In this document: positions 20,184 through 31,176 of the stretch, one piece after another | Layout: each line of letters starts with the position of its first letter | How positions within the stretch are numbered: position 1 is the stretch's first letter | Assembly (NCBI RefSeq): GCF_024594815.1 | Contig: NZ_JANJOU010000035.1 | Span: 1 to 60,065 of the forward strand | Reading direction: 5' to 3' | Length of the DNA stretch: 60,065 nt | DNA from: Roseomonas populi | GTDB lineage: Bacteria > Pseudomonadota > Alphaproteobacteria > Acetobacterales > Acetobacteraceae | The notes under the pieces: generated by a model | Database searches by the model: none | Told to the model about the DNA's origin: nothing | The model's input: only the letters and a program-made list of their open reading frames with translations | Program-made: the position numbers and the translations under genes

Positions 20184-20967
20184 CCAGGACGGCGCGCTTG
20201 GCCATGACGGTGACGAGGTGCGCGCGGTACTCGGCGCTGCCGTGGATGTCGCCGTTCAACCCGTCCGGATCCTGCCGGATCGCGGCCACCGCATCGGCGG
20301 ACCAGTTCGCCTCCAGCGCCGCTTCCATATCCGGCTGGCGGAACACGCCGGGTCCGGCGCCGTTCACGGCTACCCGGACCCCCATCGGGCCGCGCGAGAC
20401 GAAGACGCCCGTCATAACGTAGCGGGAAGCCGGGTTCCGCATCTTGGCGTAGCCGGCCTTCTCGGGGACCGGGAACTCGATGGAGACGAGCAGCTCGCCA
20501 GGCTCCAGCGCGGTCGCGAACATGCCCTGGAAGAAATCATCCGCCCCGATCCTGCGGCCACCGCTGGTGACCAGGGTGGCGCCCAGGCCGAGCGCGGCCG
20601 CGGGATAGTCCGCCGCCGGGTCATTGTTGGCCAGCGATCCGCCCATGGTGCCGCGATTGCGGACCTGCGTGTCGCCGAGCATTCCGGCCATCCGGGCCAG
20701 GGCCGGGATCGCTGCCTGCACCACGGGGCTGGTCTGGATCTCGAAGTGGCGGGACATGGCGCCGATGACCAGCCGGTCACGGTCTTTCCGGATGCCGCGC
20801 AGCTCCGCGATGCCGGAGAGGTCCACCAGGGCGGCGGGCCGGTCCAGCCGGTGCTTCAGCGCGGGCAGAATGGTCTGGCCGCCGGAGATGGGCCGCGCCT
20901 CCGGGTCGGCGAGCAGGCCGACGGCCTCAGCCAGGGTCGCGGGCTTGTGGTAGGCAAAATCATACAT
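20173..20967 (-). CDS. Molybdenum hydroxylase FAD-binding subunit (CoxM-like)
   Basis: A 264-residue medium subunit of the xanthine dehydrogenase/CO dehydrogenase family. FAD-binding motifs are GGQTILPALKHRL near residues 34-46 and TMGGSLANNDPAAD near 110-123. It passes electrons between FAD and the iron-sulfur subunit. It starts 4 bases after the iron-sulfur gene. The large molybdopterin subunit that should complete the complex is not in this operon or the window. Confidence 0.9.
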   Translation of the reverse strand: MYDFAYHKPATLAEAVGLLADPEARPISGGQTILPALKHRLDRPAALVDLSGIAELRGIRKDRDRLVIGAMSRHFEIQTSPVVQAAIPALARMAGMLGDTQVRNRGTMGGSLANNDPAADYPAAALGLGATLVTSGGRRIGADDFFQGMFATALEPGELLVSIEFPVPEKAGYAKMRNPASRYVMTGVFVSRGPMGVRVAVNGAGPGVFRQPDMEAALEANWSADAVAAIRQDPDGLNGDIHGSAEYRAHLVTVMAKRAVLDAG

Positions 20968-20971
20968 TGCG

Positions 20972-21475
20972 TCAGGCCTCCGCCGGTGCCAGGGCCGCGG
21001 CCCGGCCGTGCATCACCTCCTGCGCGGCGGCGATGGCGCGGACGATGTTGTGGTAGCCCGTGCAGCGGCAGAGATTGCCCTCCAGACCCTCGCGGATCTC
21101 GTGCTCGCTCATCCCATCCGGGTGCTTCTTCACCAAGTCGATGGCGGACATGACCATGCCCGGGGTGCAGAAGCCGCATTGCAGGGCGTGGTACTCTCGG
21201 AAGGCCTCCTGCATCGGGTGCAGCGCGCCGTCCGGGCCGGCCAGGCCCTCGATCGTCGTCACCGATCCGCCATCCGCCTGCACGGCGAGGATGGTGCAGG
21301 ACTTCACGCTCTCGCCGTTCACATGGACCACGCAGGCACCGCACTGGCTGGTATCGCAGCCGACATGCGTGCCCGTGAGGCGCAGCTTCTCGCGCAGAAG
21401 CTCTACCAGAAGCGTGCGCCCTTCCACCTCGACCGTGTGGGAGGTGCCGTTCACCGTGAGGCTGACACTCGGCAT
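20972..21475 (-). CDS. Molybdenum hydroxylase [2Fe-2S] subunit (CoxS-like)
   Basis: A 167-residue small subunit carrying two [2Fe-2S] clusters. The plant-ferredoxin-type cluster is in [16 protein letters not shown] plus a downstream Cys in SVKSC, and the second, helical-domain cluster uses QCGFCTPGM and CRCTGYHNI. These are textbook CoxS/XdhC-type motifs. It heads a three-gene unit with the FAD subunit and the DadA-like oxidase, and starts 93 bases after the ABC ATPase stop, so it may be transcribed from that operon. Confidence 0.93.
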   Translation of the reverse strand: MPSVSLTVNGTSHTVEVEGRTLLVELLREKLRLTGTHVGCDTSQCGACVVHVNGESVKSCTILAVQADGGSVTTIEGLAGPDGALHPMQEAFREYHALQCGFCTPGMVMSAIDLVKKHPDGMSEHEIREGLEGNLCRCTGYHNIVRAIAAAQEVMHGRAAALAPAEA

Positions 21476-21568
21476 GCTCGGTTCCCCGCGTTTCCCATAA
21501 CGGCCCTTGTCCGGCCATTCACGGTGCAGAACGTCGCGCGCTGCCCCGGATGCGTCAAGGCAAGCCCC

Positions 21569-22644
21569 TCAGTGAAAGGGCGTGCCGTCCCGGACCAGGG
21601 GGTTCTGCTCGGGCGGAAGGTCGTTGAGGTGGCAGGCAGCGGTATGGGCGGGGCTGGTGGCCTTGAGGAGCGGTTCCTCCACCCGACAGCGGTCGAAGAC
21701 ATAGGGGCAGCGCGTGTGGAAGCGGCAGCCGGAGGGCGGGTTGATGGGGCTCGGCACGTCGCCGCGCAGGATGATGCGCTGGCGGGCGGCGCCGGGCTGG
21801 GGCACAGGCACGGCGGAGAGCAGCGCCTGGGTGTAGGGGTGGCGGGGCGCGGCGAAGAGGGAGCGGCGCGGCGCCACCTCCACGATCTTGCCGAGATACA
21901 TGACCGCCACCCGGTGCGTCATGTGCTCCACCACCGCGAGGTCGTGGCTGATGAAGAGCAGCGCGAGGCCGAGCTTCCTCTGCAGGTCCTGCAGCAGGTT
22001 GACGATCTGCGCCTTCACCGAGACGTCCAGCGCCGAGACGGCCTCGTCGCAGATGATCAGGTCGGGCTCCGCGGCGAGTGCGCGCGCGATGCCGATGCGC
22101 TGCCGCTGGCCGCCAGAGAACTCGTGCGGCCAGCGGGTAATGGCGTCGCGTGGCAGGCGAACCGTGTCCATCACCTCGTTGAGCCGCCGGTCGAGGTCAG
22201 CCTTGTCCTTAGCGAGCCCGAAGTTACGGATGGGCTCGGCCAGGATGTCCCTGACGCGCATGCGCGGGTTGAGAGAGGAGAACGGGTCCTGGAACACGAC
22301 CTGCACGCGGCGGCGCATGGGCTTGAGGGAGGAGTTCGGGAGGGTGTCGATCCGCGTCCCGTCCAGCACCACCTGGCCGGAGGTGATGTCGAAGAGGCGC
22401 AGCACGGCCTTGCCGACCGTGGACTTGCCGCAGCCGGATTCGCCGACCAACGACAGGGTCTCGCCCTTGGCGATTTCGAAGGAGACGCCGTCCACGGCAT
22501 AGACGTGGCCGGTGACGCCGCCCAGAAGCCCGCCGCGGAGCGGGAAGTGCTTCTTGAGGTCGTCCACCTGCAGCAGCGGCCGGGCGCCCGAGGATCCGTG
22601 CGAGACGGCGCTGTCGGTGACGGGGGTGGTGGAGAGCGTGGCGC

Positions 22645-22648
<4 letters not shown>
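21569..22648 (-). CDS. Peptide ABC transporter ATP-binding protein (DppF/OppF type)
   Basis: A 359-residue ATPase of the di/oligopeptide importer family. Walker A is [11 protein letters not shown], the signature is [15 protein letters not shown], and Walker B is [12 protein letters not shown]. The C-terminal oligopeptide-ABC domain has the Cys-rich [15 protein letters not shown] motif. It is the last ATPase gene of the first peptide-transport operon, overlapping its DppD-type partner by 4 bases (22645-22648). Confidence 0.93.
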
Positions 22649-23643
<995 letters not shown>

Positions 23644-23648
23644 CCGGG

Positions 23649-24548
23649 TCAGACCTTCTTCGCCATGCGCGGGTCGAGCCAGTCGCGCAAGCCGTCGCCG
23701 AGCAGGTTCACGGCGAGGACGGTGAGGGAGAGGAAGATGGCGGGGAAGAAGACGATGTAGGGCTTCACCTGCCAGAGCGCCCTGCCCTCCGCCATGATGT
23801 TCCCCCAGGACGGGATGATTGGGGGCGTGCCCGCGCCGATGAAGGAGAGGATGCTCTCGGCGATCATTGCGCTGGCGCAGATATAGGTGGCCTGCACGAT
23901 GATCGGGGCCAGGGTGTTGGGCAGGATGTGGCGGATGACGATGCGGAAGGTGCTGGTGCCGGAGGCGACCGCCGCGTCCACGTAGGGCTGCTCTCGCAGG
24001 GAGAGCACGACGCCGCGGACGAGGCGGGAGACGCGCGGGACCTCGGCGACCGTGATGGCGAGGATCACGTTGCCGACGCTGCCGCGGGTCAGCGCCATGA
24101 GCGCGATGGCGAGCAGGATGGCGGGGATGGACATCAGCCCGTCCATGATCCGCATGATGATGGCGTCGGCCCAGCGGATGAAGCCGGAGAAGAGGCCGAT
24201 GGTCAGGCCGATGACGGAGGAGAAGAAGGCCACGGCGAAACCGACGATGAGCGAGACGCGGGCGCCGTAGACGACGCGGGAATAAACATCGCGGCCCAGC
24301 ATGTCCGTGCCGAACCAGTACATGGCCGAGGGCTCCCGCGTGCGGCGGGCCGGCGCCAGGGCTGTCGGATCCACCGTCCAGAGCAGCGGGGCTAAGATGG
24401 CCATGGCGATGATCAGCACCAGCAGCCCGCCGCCGATCGCGATGGTCGGGTTGCGGCGCAGGAAGCCGAGGAAGCCGCGCCGTGCCTTCACGGGTGGCAT
24501 GATGTCCGGCAGGGGCGCCGCAACCGCGACGTCTGCCGGCTGAAGCAT
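23649..24548 (-). CDS. Peptide ABC transporter permease (DppC type)
   Basis: Inner-membrane permease of about 299 residues with an N-terminal cytoplasmic stretch, an OppC-type N-terminal helix (residues 35-57), a [21 protein letters not shown] segment and the EAA-like loop around [26 protein letters not shown]. Two starts are possible: the ATG at 24548, or a TTG at 24560 overlapping the upstream permease stop as TTGA (24557-24560) and adding four residues. The TTG has a GAGG at suitable distance, so it is a real alternative. Confidence 0.9.
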   Translation of the reverse strand: MLQPADVAVAAPLPDIMPPVKARRGFLGFLRRNPTIAIGGGLLVLIIAMAILAPLLWTVDPTALAPARRTREPSAMYWFGTDMLGRDVYSRVVYGARVSLIVGFAVAFFSSVIGLTIGLFSGFIRWADAIIMRIMDGLMSIPAILLAIALMALTRGSVGNVILAITVAEVPRVSRLVRGVVLSLREQPYVDAAVASGTSTFRIVIRHILPNTLAPIIVQATYICASAMIAESILSFIGAGTPPIIPSWGNIMAEGRALWQVKPYIVFFPAIFLSLTVLAVNLLGDGLRDWLDPRMAKKV

Positions 24549-24556
24549 GGTGGTGC

Positions 24557-25498
24557 TCAATACCGGATCCTCGGGTCGAAGAGGGTGTAGAGAAGGTCGA
24601 TCAGCAGATTCACCAGGACGTAGACGAAGGAGAAGAGCAGGATCACGCCCTGGATCACCGGATAATCGCGGCGAAGGATCGCATCGACCGTCAGCCGGCC
24701 GAGGCCGGGAATGGCAAAGACGCTCTCCGTCACCACCGCGCCGCCGATCAGCAGCGCGACGCCAATGCCGACCACTGTGACGATGGGCACCGCCGCGTTC
24801 TTGAGGGCGTGCAGGAAGAGGATGCCTTTCTGGCCCACGCCCTTGGCCCGCGCGGTGCGGATGTAGTCCTGCTGCAGGACCTCCAGCATCGTCGCGCGGG
24901 TGATGCGGGCGATGAGGGCGATATAGACGCCGCCCAGCGCGATCGCGGGCAGGATGAGGTTCTGGAACCAGGGCCAGACCCCGCGGGCGAAGGGCGTGTA
25001 GCCCTGCACCGGCAGCCAATCCAGTTCCAGCGCAAAGATATAAGCGAGCAGGTAACCCACCACGAAGACTGGCACCGAGAAGCCAAGCACGGCGAAGCCC
25101 ATCACGGCGCGGTCGATCCAGGTGCCCTGCTTCCAGGCCGCAACCACGCCCATCGGCACGGCGATGCTGACCGCGAGGATGAGGGTGATGACCATGAGCG
25201 AGAGCGTCGGCTCGATCCGCTGCGCGATCATTGTGCTGACCGGCAGGTTGGTGAAGATCGACACGCCAAGGTCACCCTGGATGATGTGCCAGGCCCAGTC
25301 GCCGAAGCGGACGAGGTAGGGCCGGTCCAGGCCGAGGCTCTGGCGGATGCGCTCCACATCCGCCGGCGTGGCCTGGTCGCCCGCGATCACCGCCGCCGGA
25401 TCGCCGGGCGAGATATAGAGCAGACTGAAAACGAACAGCGCCACGATCGCCATCACCGGGATGGTGGCGACGACCCGGCGGAGGGCATAAGCGAACAT
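24557..25498 (-). CDS. Peptide ABC transporter permease (DppB type)
   Basis: A 313-residue inner-membrane permease with the DppB/OppB N-terminus ([20 protein letters not shown]), the [14 protein letters not shown] segment and the EAA loop near [20 protein letters not shown]. It forms the channel with the DppC-type subunit. It begins 9 bases after the stop of the nearest binding-protein gene, so binding protein and permease are co-transcribed. Confidence 0.93.
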   Translation of the reverse strand: MFAYALRRVVATIPVMAIVALFVFSLLYISPGDPAAVIAGDQATPADVERIRQSLGLDRPYLVRFGDWAWHIIQGDLGVSIFTNLPVSTMIAQRIEPTLSLMVITLILAVSIAVPMGVVAAWKQGTWIDRAVMGFAVLGFSVPVFVVGYLLAYIFALELDWLPVQGYTPFARGVWPWFQNLILPAIALGGVYIALIARITRATMLEVLQQDYIRTARAKGVGQKGILFLHALKNAAVPIVTVVGIGVALLIGGAVVTESVFAIPGLGRLTVDAILRRDYPVIQGVILLFSFVYVLVNLLIDLLYTLFDPRIRY

Positions 25499-25507
25499 CG
25501 GTATCCC

Positions 25508-27109
25508 TTAGCTCTTGCTCACGCCCCAGAAGAAGGGCAGCGGCCCCTTCACCACGCCGGACACGTTGCGGCGCCAGGCGGTGTAGGAGGAGAAGAAACC
25601 GGTGGGGCAGAAGACCACGTCGTCGAAGGCGGCCTTGTTCAGCTCTGCCATGGCTGCCTTCTCCTGCTCCAAGGTCGCGGCGGCGAACCAGGCGTCGCGC
25701 TTGGCCTCCACCGTGTCACTCTTCGGCCAGCCGAACCAGGCGCCCTCGCCGTTGGTGCGTATCGCGGTGTAGGCGGCGGGATTGATGCAGTCCACGCCGG
25801 CATGCCACGAGAAGAAGATGTTCCAGCCGCCCTGGCTCGTCGGGCTCTTCACTGCGCGGCGGCTGCCGACCGTGCCCCAGTCTGTCGCGACATAGTCGAT
25901 GTTGAGGCCGATCTTACGGAGCTGCTCGCTCGTCACGTCGCCCTGCCCCTTGGTGATCGGCTGGTCCTGCGCGACGAGCATCACCACGGGCTCGCCCTTG
26001 TAGCCGCTCTCGGCGAGGAGCTTCTTCGCCGCCTCGATGTTGCGCGGCCCCTTCATGATGTCGCCGCCCTCCTCGGGGTAGATCGGCGTGCCCGGGGTGA
26101 AGAAGCTCGGCAGGCGCCTCCACAGCGTGTCGTCGTCGCCCGCCACTGCGCGCATGACGTCGGCCTGGTCCACCGCCATCAGCACGGCGCGGCGCGCGCG
26201 CACGTCGTTGAAGGGCGGCAGCAGGTGGTTCATTCGCAGCGTGCCGATGTTGCCGAAGGGATCGCCGATGTCGGAGGCGATGTTCCGGTTGCGCTTCAGC
26301 AGCGGCATCAGGTCGCTGATGGGCTGCTCCCACCAGTCCACCTCGCCATTCTGCAGCGCGGCGGCGGCGGTGGCGGCGTCCGGCATCACCACCCATTCCA
26401 CGCGGTCCACCATCACGCGCTTGCCGCCGGCGGTCCATGAGGCGGGCTCGCTCCGGGGCTGGTAGTCCGCGAACTTCTCAAACACCGCCTTGGCGCCCGG
26501 CACCCACTCGTTCCGGACGAAGCGGTAGGGGCCGGAGCCAACGAACTCCGTGATCTGCTGGAAGGGATCGGTCTTCGCGATTCGCTCCGGCATGATGAAG
26601 GAGCAGGGGCTGTTCACCTTCCCCAGGGCGTAGAGCATCTTCGGGTAGGGCGCCTTGAGCGACCAGCGGAAGGTGCTGTCGTCCACCGTCACGAGCTCAT
26701 TCTGAAGGGCCTTGATCATCTGGCCCATTGGGTCGCGCGCGGACCAGCGCGCGAGGCTGGCGACGACATCCTTCGAGAGCACGGGCGTGCCGTCGTGGAA
26801 CTTCAGGCCCGAACGCAGCTGGAAGGTCCAGGTCAACCCGTCCGGCGAGACTTGCTCGCTCTCCACCATCTGGCGCTGCGGCTGGAGCTTGTCGTCCAGG
26901 CCGTAAAGCGTGTCCCAGACCATCGCGGCGGCGTTGCGGACGACGTACTGCGTGCCCCAGATCGGGTCGAAGTTCGCCAGGTTGGCCTGGGGTACGAAGC
27001 GCAGCGTGCGGGCGGCAGCCCCCTGCGAGAGCGCCGGGGCGGAGAGCCCGGCCGGCAGGGTTAGGGCGGCTAGGCCGCTGCCGGTCTTCAGGAACGAACG
27101 ACGATCCAT
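25508..27109 (-). CDS. Peptide ABC transporter substrate-binding protein 1 (family 5)
   Basis: A 533-residue periplasmic binding protein of the DppA/OppA family. The N-terminus has a twin-arginine signal (DRRSFLK then a hydrophobic stretch ending APALSQG). The mature part has RTLRFVPQANLANFDPIWG and the family segment VSPDGLTWTFQLRSGLKFHDG. It is the nearest of three tandem binding proteins to the permease genes. The start is set by the Tat signal at the ATG at 27109. Confidence 0.92.
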   Translation of the reverse strand: MDRRSFLKTGSGLAALTLPAGLSAPALSQGAAARTLRFVPQANLANFDPIWGTQYVVRNAAAMVWDTLYGLDDKLQPQRQMVESEQVSPDGLTWTFQLRSGLKFHDGTPVLSKDVVASLARWSARDPMGQMIKALQNELVTVDDSTFRWSLKAPYPKMLYALGKVNSPCSFIMPERIAKTDPFQQITEFVGSGPYRFVRNEWVPGAKAVFEKFADYQPRSEPASWTAGGKRVMVDRVEWVVMPDAATAAAALQNGEVDWWEQPISDLMPLLKRNRNIASDIGDPFGNIGTLRMNHLLPPFNDVRARRAVLMAVDQADVMRAVAGDDDTLWRRLPSFFTPGTPIYPEEGGDIMKGPRNIEAAKKLLAESGYKGEPVVMLVAQDQPITKGQGDVTSEQLRKIGLNIDYVATDWGTVGSRRAVKSPTSQGGWNIFFSWHAGVDCINPAAYTAIRTNGEGAWFGWPKSDTVEAKRDAWFAAATLEQEKAAMAELNKAAFDDVVFCPTGFFSSYTAWRRNVSGVVKGPLPFFWGVSKS

Positions 27110-27261
27110 CGAAAAGCCCCCAAGTGGCCGGCCTTTGCCGTGCCCGTTGCATCCCTGGTGGAGGAGCCTGCCCCAAAAGCGGCGGCCCCGCCACAAAGAC
27201 CCGCCTCATCCGGCCGGGTATCTGGGCGCGGACCTTGCACGCCCCGTGCCAGCCCCCTTCC

Positions 27262-28857
27262 TCAGCCGCGCTTCAGGTTCCAGAAGATCGCGAAGCCCGG
27301 CACGCGGTCCCGCAGGTCGCGGCGGATGCCGGTCAGGGATTTGTAGGCACCAACGGGGACATAGGGGACCTCCTCCATGGCCACGCGCTGCATCTGGCCG
27401 GCGATGCGCTTCGCCTCCTCCGGATTCGGCGCCACGAACCACTCGTTCCGCAGCCGCTCCAGCTCGGGGATGTCGGGCCAGCCCGGCCATGCATTCGCCC
27501 CGTTGCCGCGCAGCGGAAAATGAGCGGAGGGATCGACGAAATCGAATGAGGAGAAAGAGGTGAAGGTCATGCTCCACCCGCCCTTGTCCAAGGTCTCCTT
27601 GCTCGTGCGGCGCTGCACGGTCGTGCCCCAGTCCGTCAGCACGATGTCGGCGTTGTAGCCCAGGCGCCGGACGAGATCGGCCCCCACTTGCGTCATGGCG
27701 GAGGGGGCGAGGATGTCGGTGGGCCCTAGCAGCCGCATCGGCTGGTTCGTGTAGCCCGCCTCCTTCATCAGCGCCTTCGCCCGGTCCAGGCTGCGGGGGC
27801 CGTAGAGCGGCTCCATCCCTACGTCGCTCGCCAACGGCGTGCCGGGGGTGAAGATGCCGCTGCGCTCCCACAGCCCGGGATCCGTGCCGACGATGGCCTG
27901 CATGAAGTCGGCCTGATCCACCGCCGGCAGGATGGATTGGCGCATCCTCTTGTCCTTAAACGGCTCGAAGAGGTGGTTGAACCGAAGGATGCCGAGGAGC
28001 GGGAGCGGGTCCACCGGCTCCACGGACAGGGCGCGGTTACGGCGGAGGAGCTGCTGGATTTCCGGAGGTGGCTGCTCAAACCAGTCGATCTCCCCGGCCT
28101 GCAGCGCGGCGGCAGCGGTGGAGGCATCGGTGATGATCTGCCACTCCACCCGGTCGAAATGGACGATCTTCGGGCCTGCCGTCAGGCTCGGCGTCCCGGC
28201 GGGGGTGGGGCTGTAGTCAGGGTTGCGCTCGTAGACGACGAGGCTGCCCGAATTGAACTCGTCCCGCTTGAAGCGGAACGGGCCGCTTCCGACCGTCTCG
28301 CGGATCTGCTGGAAGGGATCCGTCTTCGCCACCCGCTCCGGCATGACGAAGGCCGGGCTGTTGCTGACCTGGGCGAGCGCGGAGAAGAGGAAGGGAAAGG
28401 GTCGGTTCAGCCGGAACTGGATCCGCCGGTCGTCCGGAGCGGAAAGCTCGTCCACGAACTCCGCCAGCTTCTGCGCCACGGGCGACCGCTTCATCCAGCG
28501 GTTCAGGCTGGCCACGCAATCGGCGGCGCGCACCGGCTCGCCGTCGTGGAACTTCGGTCCCTGGCGCAGGGTGATGACCACCCGCTTGCCGTCATCCTCC
28601 ACCACATGGCCTTCGGCGAGCTGGGGCTGAGGCCGGAAGCCCGCATCCATGCCGTAGAGGTTGTCGTAGACCATGTACCCGTGGTTGCGGGTGATGTTCG
28701 CGGTGGTCCAGACCGGGTCCAGGCTGGTCAGGTTGGCCTGGGGCACCATCTTCAGCACGCGGGCGCCGGCCGGCTGGGCCAGGGCGGGCCGGCTGCCCGC
28801 GAAGGGCGCGATGCCGGCCGTGCCGGCGGCCCCCAGAAGGTGGCGACGTCCGATCAT
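27262..28857 (-). CDS. Peptide ABC transporter substrate-binding protein 2 (family 5)
   Basis: A 531-residue DppA-family binding protein, paralogous to both neighbours. It begins with a probable Tat signal (GRRHLLGAAG ... RPALAQ), followed by LKMVPQANLTSLDPVWTTAN and KFHDGEPVRAADCVASLNRW. A shared EIDWFEQPPPEI segment corresponds to VDWWEQPISDL in copy 1. It lies 152 bases upstream of copy 1 and 69 bases downstream of copy 3. Confidence 0.92.
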   Translation of the reverse strand: MIGRRHLLGAAGTAGIAPFAGSRPALAQPAGARVLKMVPQANLTSLDPVWTTANITRNHGYMVYDNLYGMDAGFRPQPQLAEGHVVEDDGKRVVITLRQGPKFHDGEPVRAADCVASLNRWMKRSPVAQKLAEFVDELSAPDDRRIQFRLNRPFPFLFSALAQVSNSPAFVMPERVAKTDPFQQIRETVGSGPFRFKRDEFNSGSLVVYERNPDYSPTPAGTPSLTAGPKIVHFDRVEWQIITDASTAAAALQAGEIDWFEQPPPEIQQLLRRNRALSVEPVDPLPLLGILRFNHLFEPFKDKRMRQSILPAVDQADFMQAIVGTDPGLWERSGIFTPGTPLASDVGMEPLYGPRSLDRAKALMKEAGYTNQPMRLLGPTDILAPSAMTQVGADLVRRLGYNADIVLTDWGTTVQRRTSKETLDKGGWSMTFTSFSSFDFVDPSAHFPLRGNGANAWPGWPDIPELERLRNEWFVAPNPEEAKRIAGQMQRVAMEEVPYVPVGAYKSLTGIRRDLRDRVPGFAIFWNLKRG

Positions 28858-28902
28858 CCATCCCGCTCCATGTCCTGACGTCCATGTGAGCAGGATGGGA
28901 GG

Positions 28903-28921
28903 CGCCGGGGCAAGCCCGGCG
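28903..28921 (-). terminator. Hairpin between binding-protein genes 3 and 2
   Basis: CGCCGGG at 28903-28909 and CCCGGCG at 28915-28921 form a 7-base-pair stem with a GCAAG loop in the 69-base gap between two tandem binding-protein genes. No T run follows on the minus strand. It could act as partial terminator or mRNA-end stabiliser setting the level of binding protein against downstream genes; that role is inference. Confidence 0.4.
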
Positions 28922-28926
28922 ACGCC

Positions 28927-30564
28927 TTAGGCGGTCTTCTGCACGCTCCAGAACATTGGGAAGCCCTTCGGGACGGAGGAGATGTTCCGCCGGTAGGCCG
29001 TGGCCTGGAAGTACTGGCCCAGCGGCAGGTAGGGCACCTCCTCGAAAGCGACCTTCTGGATCTCCTCGGCCACCTTCTTCTGGCCATCGAGGTCCGGCGC
29101 GTCGAACCAGGAGGTCCGCAGTTCCTCCAGCCGGGGCATGGTGGGCCAGCCGAACCAGGCGGACTGGCCGTTGCCGCGGAGGGATTGGCTGACGCCGGGG
29201 TTGATCATGTCCAGCCCCGCCCAGAAGGTGAAGAACATGCTCCAGCCGCCCTTGTCCGCGGCCTCCTTGCTGGCGCGGCGCTGCACCACGCTGCCCCAGT
29301 CGGTGGAGACGAACTCCACGTTCATCCCGCACTTGGTCAGCATGTCGTGGCCGACCTGCGCCAGCGCGTTGAGCGAGGGGAAGTCCGAGGCCGCCAGCAG
29401 CACGACCTTCTCGCCCTTGTAGCCGGCCGCGGCGAGGTCCCGCTTCACCTTCTCGTAGTCGCGCGGGCTGGTCAGCGCCTCCATCCCCACGTCGTTCGCC
29501 AGCGGCGTGCCGGGCGGGAAATAGCCGTTCCCGTCCTTCCAGAGCGAGCGGTCCGTGCCGATGACGGCCGTCATGAAGTCGCCCTGCACGACGCCGCCGA
29601 GGAGCGCGCGGCGGATGGCCGGGTTGTTGAAGGGCGGGTGGAGGAAGTTGAACCGGGCCACGGCACAGAGGCCCGTAGGATCGGGGATCTCCATCACCAC
29701 GTTGCGGTTGCGGCGCAGCGTGGGCTGCAGGTCGGCGGTGGGCTGCTCCCACCAGTCCATCTCACCATTGGTCAGCGCGTTGGAGGCCGTGGAGGCGTCG
29801 GGGATGACGTGCCACTCCACGCGATCGAGGTTCACGCGCTTCGGCCCCGCGGTCCAGCTCACGTTGCCGTCCGCACGCGGCACGTAGTCGGCGAAGCGCT
29901 CATACACCACGCGCGAGCCGGGCACGCGCTCATCGGCCTTCCAGCGGAACGGGCCGCTGCCGATCAGCTCCTTGATCGGCTGGGCAGGATCGGTCTGCGC
30001 GATCCGCTCCGGCATCATGAAGCAGACCGGCGTGCTCGGCTTGCCCAGCGCGGAGAAGAGCATGGGGAAGGGCTGCTTCAGCCGGAAAACGATGTTCAGG
30101 TCGTCAGCCGCCTCCAGCGCGTCCGTGCGGGCCATCAGCACCTGGCCCAGCGCATCGCGCGCGGCCCAGCGGCGGATGGAGGCGACGCAGTCCTTCGCCG
30201 TCACCGCGCCGCCATCGTGCCACTTCATCCCCGGGCGGAGCGTGATGGTGACGCGCTTCCCGTCCTCCTCAACCTTGTGACCGGCGGCCATCTGGGGCTG
30301 CGGGCTGAAGTCCTCGTCGAAGCCGTAGAGAGTATCCCACAGCAGATAACCGTGGTGGCGCGAGACGTAGGCGGTGGTGATGATCGGGTCCGTCACGGCC
30401 ACGTCGGACTGCGGGATGAACTTCAGCACGCGGCTGCCCGCGGCCTGGGCCAGGGCCGGCCGCGCGAACCCGCCCGTGGCGAGGCTTCCGGCGGTCAGCC
30501 CCCCCGTGACGAGGCCGGAACCGGCCATGGCGCCGGCGAGGAAGCGACGACGATCCGTGGGCAT
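28927..30564 (-). CDS. Peptide ABC transporter substrate-binding protein 3 (family 5)
   Basis: A 545-residue DppA-family binding protein, the first gene of the string. The Tat-type signal has DRRRFLAGAMAG and ends at ARPALAQA. Mature motifs are LKFIPQSDVAVTDPIITTAY, GMKWHDGGAVTAKDCVASIRRW and MDWWEQPTADLQ. I start at the ATG at 30564, in front of the twin arginines; the open frame continues far upstream without family resemblance. It is divergent from gtrA across a 148-base gap. Confidence 0.92.
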   Translation of the reverse strand: MPTDRRRFLAGAMAGSGLVTGGLTAGSLATGGFARPALAQAAGSRVLKFIPQSDVAVTDPIITTAYVSRHHGYLLWDTLYGFDEDFSPQPQMAAGHKVEEDGKRVTITLRPGMKWHDGGAVTAKDCVASIRRWAARDALGQVLMARTDALEAADDLNIVFRLKQPFPMLFSALGKPSTPVCFMMPERIAQTDPAQPIKELIGSGPFRWKADERVPGSRVVYERFADYVPRADGNVSWTAGPKRVNLDRVEWHVIPDASTASNALTNGEMDWWEQPTADLQPTLRRNRNVVMEIPDPTGLCAVARFNFLHPPFNNPAIRRALLGGVVQGDFMTAVIGTDRSLWKDGNGYFPPGTPLANDVGMEALTSPRDYEKVKRDLAAAGYKGEKVVLLAASDFPSLNALAQVGHDMLTKCGMNVEFVSTDWGSVVQRRASKEAADKGGWSMFFTFWAGLDMINPGVSQSLRGNGQSAWFGWPTMPRLEELRTSWFDAPDLDGQKKVAEEIQKVAFEEVPYLPLGQYFQATAYRRNISSVPKGFPMFWSVQKTA

Positions 30565-30712
30565 GCGGCGGACTGTCCTTGCGGAATGGTTGAGGGATGG
30601 GCTGGGGGAGAGGGGGATCGCGGGAAGGCAAGCGCAGCCGGGCGGCGGGCGCAAGCCCCGCGTGGGGCAGCCGCCTTCACGCCGGGACTTCCAGCCGCTA
30701 AGGGGGCGTCCG

Positions 30713-31159
30713 ATGCCCCCTGCCCTCCTCTGGGACCGGTTCCTGCCGCCGCCGCGGCGTGCCCTGGCCGCGCAATTCCTTCGCTTCGGCGTCGTGGGGA
30801 CGGTCGGCTTCGTGGTGGACACGGCCGTGCTCTACGCGTCGCTCGCCGCCGGCCTGGACCTCTATGCCGGGCGGGCGCTCTCCTACGTGGCGGCAGCTAC
30901 GGGGAACTGGGCGCTCAACCGGGCCTGGACCTTCCGGGAGGCGGGCCGGCCGGCCGGCCGGGGCGCGCTCGGGCGGCAATGGGCCCTGTTCCTGGCCGTG
31001 AACCTCGTGGGCTTCGCCGCGAACTACGGCACCTACGCCCTGATGGTGGCCAACCTGCCCCTGGCGGCGGCCCATCCCGTCCTGGCCGTGGCGGCGGGCT
31101 CGCTCGCGGGGATGGGGGGGAATTTCATCCTTTCCCGTCGCTTCGTATTCAAGGCCTGA
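30713..31159 (+). CDS. GtrA-family membrane protein
   Basis: A 148-residue protein with four hydrophobic segments and the GtrA pattern: FLRFGVVGTVGFVVDTAVLY, then ATGNWALNRAWTFRE and a final FILSRRFVFKA. GtrA-like proteins are thought to help flip lipid-linked sugars such as bactoprenol-glucose. AAGGGGG lies 6 bases before the ATG at 30713. The partner glycosyltransferase gene directly downstream is decayed, so this gene may have lost its function. Confidence 0.88.
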   Translation: MPPALLWDRFLPPPRRALAAQFLRFGVVGTVGFVVDTAVLYASLAAGLDLYAGRALSYVAAATGNWALNRAWTFREAGRPAGRGALGRQWALFLAVNLVGFAANYGTYALMVANLPLAAAHPVLAVAAGSLAGMGGNFILSRRFVFKA

Positions 31160-31176
31160 GTGTGGAGGGAACCGGC

